Below are positions 54,170 to 63,800 of a DNA stretch of 64,000 nucleotides, in pieces. Location of the stretch: the NCBI GenBank assembly GCA_030427205.1, contig JAUHXC010000012.1:124001-188000 (forward strand). Reading direction: 5' to 3'. The translations under genes were made by a program, and so were the position numbers. Position 1 is the stretch's first letter, and each line of letters starts with the position of its first letter. The notes beneath the pieces are model-generated. The model had not been told where the DNA came from. It saw only the letters and a program-made list of their open reading frames with translations, and did not search any database. Origin of the DNA: a bacterium. GTDB lineage: Bacteria > Myxococcota_A > Bradymonadia > UBA7976 > UBA1532.

Positions 54170-55162
54170 TCAGCCCGTCGACGCAGGCGCGGCGTCGAGT
54201 GTGCGCGCGAGTTCGGCCCGGCAACCGATACCCAGGCGAGAATAGATGGATTTGAGGTGATGGTGCACGGTCCGCGGGCTGCGCCCGAAGTGCCGTGCGA
54301 TCTCGTCGATGGTCGCGCCCGACGCCGCACAATCAGCCACCGCGCGCTGAGCTGGGGTGAGTCTCTCACGGGGGCCCGGGCGATATGTTTCACCCTCCGT
54401 CACGATTGCGACTGTCAGCGTGCGCGCGCCCTTGAGGGGCCTGAGCCGGACCGGCGACCGCCGGACGAACGAGACGGACTCACGTCGGCCGGGCCGGCTG
54501 CCGGCGAGGGATCCGATACGCTGCCGCGCGTCGCTGTCGAGCCATGGTGAGCAGCCTGGGCTGCTGGCAACGAAGGAGCCCCGATCATCGAAGACGAGCA
54601 GGCTCTCCGAGCCAGGTGGCAACGCTGCCCGCCTCTGTTGGTGGCAGGCCCGGATGAACGACTCGCCCAGTCGGGCCTCTGCCGACCGGAGCACAGCCCG
54701 CACCTTGCGTCCGAGGGGCTTGTGCCCTGCGAGGCGGACGCCGACGATCCCGCCCAGCACCGCCGCTCCGTCTGATACGGTCATGCCATGGGCCGCGAGG
54801 ACGCCTGCGTCCGACCAATGCATACCCCATGCGCCCAGCCGACGACCCTGCGCTCGAGTCACCGACGCGAACCGCTGGAGGTGGAAGACGTCGCCAGGCC
54901 AGGTCTCACGGCCCGGCGAGCCGATGTAGTCGAGGATGCGTCTACCCTCGAGGGCGCGGGTGGTGGTGACAAACGCCGGCGGCCCGATGGCATGGACCTC
55001 GGCGAAGTAGAGTTGGTTGTCGAAGCGCAGGATCTCATAGGTGAACGCAGCCCATCCCCCGGTCAAGTCTCTCACCGACCTCAAGATGCGCTGATAGCCG
55101 TCGGTGCCCGGGCCCCCCTCGGTGCGAGGGCTCTGGTCTCTTCTGCTGGTCTCGTCGGCCAT
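54170..55162 (-). CDS. LuxR-type HTH regulator
   Basis: 330 residues from the ATG behind AGAAGGAG. The first 230 residues are an unassigned sensor-like region (YQRILRSVRDLTGGWAAF, MTVSDGAAVLGGIVG). The C-terminal 60 carry a GerE/LuxR HTH: LTPAQRAVADCAASGATIDE, then IARHFGRSPRTVHHHLKSIY. There is no receiver domain or autoinducer-binding signature. It is convergent with the second activator and divergent to the kinase-cNMP gene. The order of regulators suggests that it belongs to the same network. Confidence 0.8.
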   Translation of the reverse strand: MADETSRRDQSPRTEGGPGTDGYQRILRSVRDLTGGWAAFTYEILRFDNQLYFAEVHAIGPPAFVTTTRALEGRRILDYIGSPGRETWPGDVFHLQRFASVTRAQGRRLGAWGMHWSDAGVLAAHGMTVSDGAAVLGGIVGVRLAGHKPLGRKVRAVLRSAEARLGESFIRACHQQRRAALPPGSESLLVFDDRGSFVASSPGCSPWLDSDARQRIGSLAGSRPGRRESVSFVRRSPVRLRPLKGARTLTVAIVTEGETYRPGPRERLTPAQRAVADCAASGATIDEIARHFGRSPRTVHHHLKSIYSRLGIGCRAELARTLDAAPASTG

Positions 55163-55547
55163 GGCCGATGCTCCTTCTCCAGTTCATCGCGGAGTGGACG
55201 ACATCAAGCTCTTTTGAACACGGCGACGACTCAGCAAGACGTGTTCCATATATGGTGTACCACATGTGACGGGATCGAGGGCCAAGAGGCGCTGTTCGTG
55301 CCTTTTGATGACCCGAAAGGGTGTAGCGCAGGCGCAGCGCTGCAGTCGCGCAGCTGTAGCGCTGCAGGGACGCGGCGACGGTACACCCGGCCGAACATCA
55401 GATCCGACCTGGGTTCGATCTGCGCTCTCACCGTGCATGAACGGACGCGGTCCGCGCGGCTTCGGCTCCGATTGGCCGCTGTCTTGCATACGGGGCTCGG
55501 CTTCGTCCACACTGCCCGTGTGGACGACTGCGTCGACCGGGGGGGGC
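55163..55547. other. Divergent intergenic region
   Basis: 385 bases between the LuxR-type gene and the kinase gene. It contains the 10-bp palindrome CCATATATGG (55246-55255), close to the LuxR side, and repeated GTAGCGC words with GCAGCGCTGC near 55330-55370. A frame continuous with the kinase crosses it, but its codons do not look coding. Confidence 0.5.
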
Positions 55548-57098
55548 ATGTTCGACGACGTGATTCTGCGCGCGCGCTACGACATCCTGGAGGAGATCGG
55601 CCACGGTGGGCAGGGGCGCATCTATCGGGGGATTCAGAAGGCGACCGGCCAGGTCGTGGCGATCAAGGTGCTCGACTCACCGACCAGGTCGGCGGGCGAC
55701 TGGCAGCGCCTCGCGCGCGAGGCGCGGCTCTGCGCTGCGCTGCATCATCCGCACATCATCCGCCTGATCGACGCTCATCAAGCAGACGGCGTCGCGTGGC
55801 TCACCTTCGAGTGGATCCCCGGTCGCAATCTGGCTGAAGTCCTCCGCGAAGAGGGCCACTTGCGGCCTGCGGAGGCGGTTCGGCTGATGGGCCAGGTCCT
55901 CGACGCGCTCGCCGCAGCCCACTCTCGGGGGGTGGTGCACCGGGACATCAAGCCGTCCAACATCATGGTGACGCGCACCGGTGCGCGCCGAAACACCAAG
56001 GTGCTGGACTTCGGCGTCGGCACCTTGGCCGCGGGGCGCCAGACGATCGACATCGGGCCCGAGGGCGATGGCGGTGCGGTCGTGGGTACACCACGCTACG
56101 CCGCGCCCGAGCAACTGCGCGGCGAGGCACCGACCGTATTTTCCGACGTCTACGCCTGGGCCCTGACGTTCATCGAGTGCCTGACGGGCGCGCGGGTCAT
56201 CTCGGGATCGAGGCTGTCGCACATCATCGTGCAGCAGCTCGGGCCGCGACCGATCGAGCTGCCCCCTGGCTTGCGCGAGCACAGGATCGGCCCCATCCTC
56301 TCGCGCGCCCTGGAGAAGGATGTCAGCCGGCGGACCGTCTCGGCGAGCTCGCTCCTGTCGATGCTCGATTCGCTCGATACACACGAGATCGATGCGCTCG
56401 CGGCGCACGGCTCTCCGCCGCAAGCCACATCCACCACGGAGGCCGAATCCGCCGAGCCGACCATGAGCCCCGAGGCGATGATCGCGCACGGGGAAGGTCG
56501 TATCGTCACCCATGCCGAGGTGCCACAGGAGCCCGTTGCGGCCGATGACCGGGCTTTTCTCGATCAGGTCCGGTTCCTGCGGCAGTTGACCGGCGCCGAG
56601 CGCGATCGACTCGCGGGCGCCCTCTATCGCCGCACGCTGCACGCGGGGCAGGTCCTCGCAGAACAGGGTGAGCAGGGCTTCGACGCCTACCTCGTCAGAG
56701 AGGGCGAGTTGACCCTGGAGTTGCCTGTGTACGGCCGGCAGACGCGGCTCGTCACCCGCATGGGGCCCGCGACCCTCGTCGGCGAGGTCTGTCTCGTCGA
56801 GGCGGCGCCGCGCACCCTGCGTATCTGCGCCTCGACGTCGACGACGGTCTACGTGCTGGACGGTCGGCGCTTCGCCGAGCTGTGCGACCAGAACGATCCG
56901 GGCGCCCACAAGATATTGCGGCTGATCGCTCTGACACTGTGTGATCGCCTGCGCCAGACGACCGTCCGGCTGCAGCAGGAACTGCGGGGGGAAGAGCCGA
57001 TCGATCGGGCGCAGGTAGCGGCGGGCCTCATCGGACCGGTTCCCGGCGAGAACTCCTGGCGCCGCCTCACGCGGTTGTTTCGGAGGGGCGTCCGATGA
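55548..57098 (+). CDS. Serine/threonine kinase fused to a cyclic-nucleotide-binding domain
   Basis: 516 residues from the ATG after a G-run. The Hanks kinase is complete: GHGGQGRI (18-25), K40, HRD (131-133), DFG (154-156) and APE (186-188). After a 60-residue linker comes a CAP_ED domain (about 345-460: HAGQVLAEQGEQGFDAYLVR, GEVCLVEAAPRTLR). Its phosphate cassette is close to consensus (GEVCLVE..PRT). No membrane helix was seen. cNMP binding may control the kinase. Its stop overlaps the next gene's ATG (ATGA, 57095-57098). It is the likely upstream kinase for the FHA-like activators nearby. Confidence 0.85.
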   Translation: MFDDVILRARYDILEEIGHGGQGRIYRGIQKATGQVVAIKVLDSPTRSAGDWQRLAREARLCAALHHPHIIRLIDAHQADGVAWLTFEWIPGRNLAEVLREEGHLRPAEAVRLMGQVLDALAAAHSRGVVHRDIKPSNIMVTRTGARRNTKVLDFGVGTLAAGRQTIDIGPEGDGGAVVGTPRYAAPEQLRGEAPTVFSDVYAWALTFIECLTGARVISGSRLSHIIVQQLGPRPIELPPGLREHRIGPILSRALEKDVSRRTVSASSLLSMLDSLDTHEIDALAAHGSPPQATSTTEAESAEPTMSPEAMIAHGEGRIVTHAEVPQEPVAADDRAFLDQVRFLRQLTGAERDRLAGALYRRTLHAGQVLAEQGEQGFDAYLVREGELTLELPVYGRQTRLVTRMGPATLVGEVCLVEAAPRTLRICASTSTTVYVLDGRRFAELCDQNDPGAHKILRLIALTLCDRLRQTTVRLQQELRGEEPIDRAQVAAGLIGPVPGENSWRRLTRLFRRGVR

Positions 57099-57580
57099 AC
57101 AACGGCGCCGACAAGCTCGCTGTCCTCCCGTTCTTCTCTCAGCTGACGGTCGAGCAACGCGAAGCGGTCTCGCGGGTGCTCGACGAGCACAGTGTCTGCC
57201 CGGGGGAGGTCATCTTCGAAGAAGGCACACCGGGCCTGGCGTGCGCCTTCATCATCGCGGGTACGGTTCACGCCGAGCTCAGGGTGGGTCCGGGCAAGCC
57301 CCGCGAACGGATCAATACGATGGGCGCCGGCGAAGTCTTCGGCGAGATCGCGCTGCTCGATGGCGGACGCCGATCGGCGAGCTGTATCGCCGGCATGGAC
57401 GGCGCACGTATCGCACTCCTGACCCATCAGGACTTCGGGCTGCTGTTCGATGCCGGCAACCCTTTCGCATTCTCGATGGTTCGCTCGATCACCCGGCAAC
57501 TCGCCAGGCGGATGCGACAAGCGAGCCGGGTCTGGGGTCAGGCCGTGCGTAGCGCGTCGGGGACGAGCGGCACCGAGTAG
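57095..57580 (+). CDS. Stand-alone cyclic-nucleotide-binding protein
   Basis: 161 residues, coupled to the kinase gene. It is one CAP_ED domain: LPFFSQLTVEQREAVSRVL, GEVIFEEGTPG, and the phosphate cassette FGEIALLDGGRRSAS, which is nearly canonical, then a helical tail. There is no HTH, so it is not a transcription factor of the Crp type. It repeats the fold fused to the kinase and may form heteromers with it. The stop codon falls at the first unit of the 24-bp repeat array. Confidence 0.8.
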   Translation: MNNGADKLAVLPFFSQLTVEQREAVSRVLDEHSVCPGEVIFEEGTPGLACAFIIAGTVHAELRVGPGKPRERINTMGAGEVFGEIALLDGGRRSASCIAGMDGARIALLTHQDFGLLFDAGNPFAFSMVRSITRQLARRMRQASRVWGQAVRSASGTSGTE

Positions 57581-57698
57581 GTCCGCCGCGGGGGCAGCGG
57601 GCAGGTCCGCCGCGGGGGCAGCGGGCAGGTCCGCCACGGGGGCAGCGAGCAGGTCCGCCACGGGGGCAGCGGGCAGGTCCGCCACGGGGGCCTCGGCA
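57579..57698. repeat. Five tandem 24-bp repeats
   Basis: Units AGGTCCGCCGCGGGGGCAGC + GGGC start at 57579, 57603, 57627, 57651 and 57675 (last imperfect). The first overlaps the end of the cNMP gene. As 24 is a multiple of 3, all frames look open, but none has a credible gene. Confidence 0.85.
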
Positions 57699-57745
57699 GC
57701 CATCCACCCACCGGTCACCGGATGCCGAAGCATGGGTACGGGGGG

Positions 57746-57770
57746 ATCACCAGTACAGGGGATTCGTCGA
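57746..57770 (+). promoter_or_regulatory. Shared palindromic element, copy B
   Basis: ATCACC-AGTACA-GGGGAT followed by TCGTCGA. It matches copy A (51459-51483, minus) at 22 of 25 positions and lies 10 bases before a -24/-12 promoter. Its position directly before the -24 box would suit control of the giant Cys-rich gene. Confidence 0.7.
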
Positions 57771-57780
57771 GTCGCGCGGG

Positions 57781-57795
57781 TGGCACACACTCTGC
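57781..57795 (+). promoter_or_regulatory. Sigma-54 type -24/-12 promoter for the Cys-rich giant
   Basis: TGGCACACACTCTGC matches the consensus except for A at the seventh and C at the twelfth position. It is very like the promoter at 39983 (TGGCAC, then TCTGC at the same spacing). Transcription would begin near 57807, 63 bases before the ATG at 57870. Confidence 0.65.
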
Positions 57796-57869
57796 GATAG
57801 CCCTGGACGATGGGTCCCGGGCGCGACGAGTGCTCCGGGCGATCGGCTGTCCCGAAGGGGGTCCTTCAG

Positions 57870-60800
57870 ATGAAGACGAACGCGAGCCGAGATGGCATGC
57901 TCCAGGCTCTGATCAGGCCGACGACGACATCCGGGCTGGCGCGACGCTACAGCGGGCACCTGCGAACGCAGCGCCGTCGGGGCTCGAAGTGGGCCCTCCT
58001 GTTCCTGGCGACCGCCGCCTGCTGGACCGCGTGCGACGAGCCGATCCAGCCGCTGCCGCCGTGCACATCCGACACGGATTGCAAGGACGACGAGGCGTGC
58101 TACGCGGGCGAGTGTCTGCCCGACGAGCCGTGCGGTGCGGGGATCTTCACCGGCGCCCACATCCCACCCTATTCGGCCGGGGGACCGACAGCCGACGACG
58201 CGCCGGACCTCGTGGTGCGCGCCATCTACCCCCGTCCGCTGGTGGGCGACGACGCGGTCGGGCTGCACCTCGAGAACCCGAGCGATGGCCCGTCCGAGCG
58301 TCGCCTGGAGATCGCCGGGCAGAGTCGCGAGAAGCGCTGGCTCTTCGAGGCCGACTTCTTCGTGCCGGATCCGATCTGGGTATTGAATACCGGGCGCCCG
58401 CCTCAAGGGGTGAGCCCGCGGAGCGTCTTCGTCGAAGCCCGGCTCAAGCTCGTCGCCGACGACAACGCGACCGACCCTTGCCAGGCGGCGCTCGGGCTGA
58501 GGATCCCGGCGCTGCGCGGGGCCGACTACGCTGTGATCACGGCGTGCATCGGCAACGGCAAGTTCTCCATCGAAGGCAGCGAAGAACAGTCGACCGACCG
58601 CGAGATCGACGTCACCCGAGACCATGTCTACCGGATCGAGTACAGCCAGGTCGGCGCAGCCGGTGATGGGGACGCCGGCCTGGACGGTCAGGTCAGGATC
58701 GCACTCTACGTGGACGGCGAGCACCACTGGAGCCTCGGTGACGTCCTCCGAAACCGCGCCGACATCTTCCGCGACGGGCACGGTGAATTCACCGAGCAGC
58801 GGCGTCGTGACGTCTACCTGCGCTTCGGTGGCGATCGTGGCGAGAGCTCGTGGGACTACGTGCGTTGGGGGTGCGCCTCGGGGTTCTGCATTCCGCGGAT
58901 GCATGCCGGCGACGCGCGGCCGGGCGTGGTCGACGACGACGCCGACGGGGGCGAGCAACCCGGATATTGCTACTACGGACCGACGACGTACGGCCGGCTC
59001 GAAGAGGGCCCGTGCCTGCGGGATGGCCAGTTCACGGGGGGGTCACCGGGTGAGGAGGTCTGCAATGGCATCGATGACGACTGCGATGGTCACATCGACG
59101 AGCGCTTCACGGCGCCCCGGGTCGGCGAGTCGGAGGACGGGCGGATCGAGTGGTCGCCCGCCCCAGGATCGACCGGGTCGGATGATGGAGACACGCGATA
59201 CTATCTCCGCCAGGCGTGCAGCACGGGCGCGTGCACCGCCGACAGCGAAGCGCGCCCCCGCGTCAGCTGCAACCCCGCCTATTTCTCGAACGCCGAGGAT
59301 GAACCCCACCTGGCATGCCTCGCCACGGGCATCGTCAAAGCGGAGGCGTGCAACGGCGTCGACGACGACTGCGATCAGAAGGTCGACGAGACCTGGACGC
59401 CCGACAATGACGAAGGCTACGAGGGGCCCTACCTCGGTGCCGAATGTGGCTTCGTGGGCCAGTGTCAGGGCGCTGTCTATGAGTGCAATGCAGGCGAGAG
59501 CGGCGTCGTCTGCGCCCGGCGCGGCGAGGATCGCGTGGAGTGGTGTGGCAACGGCAGGGACGACGACTGCGACGGCGCCACCGACGAGGGTTTCGACGCC
59601 GACCGGGACGGTTATCAGGCCTGCGAGCCGTGTCGACTCTTCTATGTCTTGCTCGACGAGATCGCGCCCGGCGTAGTCGACGACCTGATCGAGGTATACG
59701 ATGCCGACCTGTCCGATCCGGCAGCCGGTGGGGCCGACATCGTCCTCAACGACGACGGACAGCCCGAACTCGTCGGTTTCCACGATGTGATCCGAGACGC
59801 AGGGCTGACCGGCCAATGGGAGGCGGTGCAGGCTGCGATGGCAGCCCGAGACATGCCAGAGAAGATCACGACCTATCTGCGCCTGCCCGAGCTGCGGCGA
59901 CGGACTTTCGATCCCGACGATACATTCGCTCTCAGCCACTGCCTGGGTATCGCTGGATGGCGTGCCTCCGATGAGGGGCTCGTGTCCAGGTTCGAGTGCA
60001 CCGAAATCCCCGAAAGCGGCGACGCTGACCGCAACCCGGCCGTGCATCCAGGCGCGACCGAAATCTGTGACGGCTTCGACAACAACTGCGACGGTGTCGA
60101 CGATCGGCCCCGAGACGGACAAAACGTCGAACTCGACGATTGCAAGGTCGGACACCGGCGCGGCGAGTGCTTGCCCGGCCTCGAACCGGAAGACTATGCC
60201 TGTTCACCCGTGTGTCTGCCGGGCCATGAGGTGGCCGATCCCGACCTCGATGGCATGTGCGTCCGCTACTTCTCCATGCTCGATGAGACGCGGCCGGCGA
60301 GTGAGCGCACCTGTGACGATGACGCTCAGACGATCGTCACCTCGATCCGTGATGGCAATCGCTACCCAAGGGATGCCGACGGGCGCATCCTCGAAGGGCC
60401 TGGCGGCGACCCGGTCCCGTGCACCGAGCGGTGCGACGGCAGAGATGAGGACGGCGACGGCGAGGTCGACGAAGCCCCCGACCTGAAGACGGGGTCTTGC
60501 TACAACGGTCCGGACGGCGAGGGCCTGACGGTGAGGGACTATGTGCGGGCGGACGCGGCGTCGGCGCAGAAGCGCTATTGCCAGCGGGGCTATCGCGCCT
60601 GCCACGACGGGCAGGTCGCAGACGGCGTGGACGACGGCGCGCCGGACCCCGACGACGGCGGCCAGGATACCGGTGCGCTCGAGCGTGACGGGGTGCCCGA
60701 TCAGGACGAGGACGGCGACGGCTGCGTAGACGAGGCGGTGGGGCTCGACTACGAGCTGTGCGACGGGCTGGACAATGACTGCGACGGCGCGACCGACGAG

Positions 60801-63800
60801 GGGCCCTTTCCCAAGGACGTCGAAGGCGATAGCGAGTTCTGCATCGTGGAGGGCCCGGAGGGCGATTGCACCCTCGGCCGGTACGCATGCCGGGTCGATG
60901 GAGGCGCCCCCGCGATCATCTGTGTAGCCACGTACGCGGTCGAACGCGAGATCTGCGGCGAGGCCGAGCCTGTGGACTCCAGGGCGCGCACGGGTGATGA
61001 GGACTGTGACGGCACGATCGACGAGGACGACGCGCACGTCTGGTGCGATACCGAGCTCGTGCGGAACCGGGACAACCACATCCAGGATGCGATGTGCGAC
61101 CACGGCGCGTGTGTCCGCGCCACGCGAGGCGGCCGCGGCGAACTCATCCCCGTCACCGACACCAAGCGGTACGCCGACGGCTGCGAGGATGGGTGGCTCG
61201 ACCTGGGCGGGGGCCTGGATTGCGAGTCCACCTGTGGGCCCGTGGAGGGGGAGCAGCGAGCGATCAACCAACCGTGCGACGTCGCGATGTGGCAAGCCGG
61301 CCATGGCGACCCCGACCCCGATGGGCATTGCACGTGTCGCGGTTTGTGGGCCTGTCACGCCGAGCCCAGTCCCGATGGGCTCAGCCCGGCCTGGGTCTGT
61401 GACCCGTCGGGTACCAGCGCGCCGGGACAGAAGACCACCCTGGGCCGTTCGCTGTGCACCAGGGCCCGGACGCGCAGAGTCGATGAGGTCTGTGACGCCG
61501 TCGACAACGACTGCGACGGCGCGGTCGACGAAGACTTCGTCACCCTGTACCCCAGCCCCGAAGGCGACGACCGGCTCGTCGCCTATGATACCAGCGCGTT
61601 CTGCGGCGGATGTCCCGGTGACGACGGCATACCCACCGCGTGCTCGGATACGAACGGTACACCGGCGTGTATCCCCATCTGCGACGGCCTCTTGTCCCAG
61701 GGCGGAGGGGACGACTCCGACGCGCCGCTCAACCCGTACGACGAGTGCGCAGAGAGGTGTCAGCACAACGAGGAGCCGCAGCAGTGCGTCGACGACTGCA
61801 TCGTCGACAATTGCCGTATCCCCGAAGACAACTCGATCGGGTTCGGCTGTATCCTCGAGTGTGACGACGGCTTCGACGACTGCGATGATTCCAGCGGCGC
61901 AGCAGGGGCACGCACCGGGTGCGAGACCCGGTTGGGGACGATGCAGCACTGCTCGAGCTGCACCGACGAGTGCGATGACAGGCGCGCGTCGGCGTGTCGC
62001 CTTCTCGACACGGGGGACGATGGCTCGACCTGGGCCTGCCGGTGTGGCGACCGCGCTCAGTGCCCCGAGGGGGAGTTCTGCGACGTCGAGAACGGCTGCG
62101 TGCTCTGCCGGGACGATGTCGACTGCGGCGATGGGCGGCGCTGTCGTCGCTGTGAGGGCGACGCGGCCCACGGTTGTACGATCGCATGCGTCGACTGCGT
62201 GGACGATGGCGACTGCGGCGACGGCGTCTGCGTCGACAATACCTGCCGGACATGCGACGAGGCTGACAATCGAGGGTGCCAGGACGGCCTCGTCTGCCAG
62301 GGTGACGCGTGCGTGGTCTGCCAGGACCATACGCAGTGCCAGCGCAGCGAAGGGCGGCCCTATTGCTACCAGGTGGCCATCGACGACGAGGCGCCCAGGC
62401 TCGCCGAGCTGGAGCAGGCCGTCGACTTCCGGCCGGAGGAGGCGGTCGCTCACCGGGTGAGCTGCGTGGCGTGCATCCCGGATGGCGGGCGGCCTCAGGA
62501 GGCGAGCGACACGGGCTGCGACAGCGGGACGCCGTTCTGCGCCCTCGACATGGCCCCTGAGCACGCAGGCGCGTGCGGCGGCTGCCGCACGAGCGACGAC
62601 TGCGGCGGGGGGATCAACTGCAATCAGTGTGAGGGTGAAGCCTGCGTCAACCGGTGCGGCGCGTGCACGGGCAACTATGACCCCCGCCTCGCGCAGGACG
62701 ACTCGCGGTGTGGTGATACGCTGTCCATCTGCCAGAACAACAACTGTCGCGCGTGCCAGAATCACGCTGACTGCGGCGAGGGCCTGTACTGCCTCGACAG
62801 CGGCGGATGCCGGGCGTGTCTCAACGATGGGCACTGTGGAGCCGACGAGATCTGCTGCAACAACGCGTGCGTGGTCCTCGGTGCCACGACCCGCTGCCTC
62901 GGGTGCCATGTCGGCTGCCCCGATGGTAGCGCCGATATCTGCCTGAAGGGGCCGGCCGGAGGACCGCACCTGTGCCAGTGTGGCGCCGGAGCAGCCTGCC
63001 CCGATGGGCAGCGATGCGTATCGCTCGACGACGGCACGTCGGCCTGCCAGGCGTGTGATCCGACCGAGGGCGCGCCCGACAACGGCGGCTGCCCGGACGA
63101 TCAACGCTGCGTGCAGCCGGACATCGGGGCGCCGACCTGCCAGGCGTGCGACCCGGCCGACGAGGCCCCCGCCAACGGCGGCTGCCCGGACACCCGGCGC
63201 TGCGTGCAACTCGGCGACGATCCGCCGGCTTGTCTCGAGTGCGACCCGGCCGATGACGACGGCTGTCCGGCGCCTCAGCGCTGCGTGCGATTGGGGGATG
63301 CCGCGCCCGCATGCCTCATATGCGATCCGACCGACGGCACGCCCGACGGCGGCTGCCCGGGCTTCGAGCGGTGTGTCCGGCTGGACGATGGAGGGGCAGC
63401 CTGCCAGGCCTGCGACCCGCTCGAGAACGAGGAGGCGCCAGCGGGCGGCGCATACCGCCAGAGCAACCCGAGTTGCCCCGCCGACGCGCCGATCTGCGCC
63501 GGCGCCAGCTGCCGGGGGTGTGCCGGCGACGCCGAATGCGGCGAGGGGCACAGCTGCATCGAAGGCGCATGCGTTACGTGCGGCGGGCCTGAAGGCTGCG
63601 CGCAGCACCTCGTATTCAACGTGTGCGGCGAGAGTGGGGCCTGTGAGCCGTGCGAAGGCAACGAGGACTGCACCAACCACCCGGACGGCAGCGTCTGCCA
63701 CAACGACCGGTGCACGTCCTGCGACGACGACAGTGAATGCGCCGGCAACGAGGAGGGCCCCTACTGCGGGCAGGATGGACGCTGCCAGAGCTGCGCCGGG

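Noticed and set aside
55266..55547. Longer N-terminus for the kinase-cNMP protein
   Set aside because: The upstream 94 codons have poor codon bias and no resemblance to a domain. The kinase domain starts soon after the ATG at 55548.
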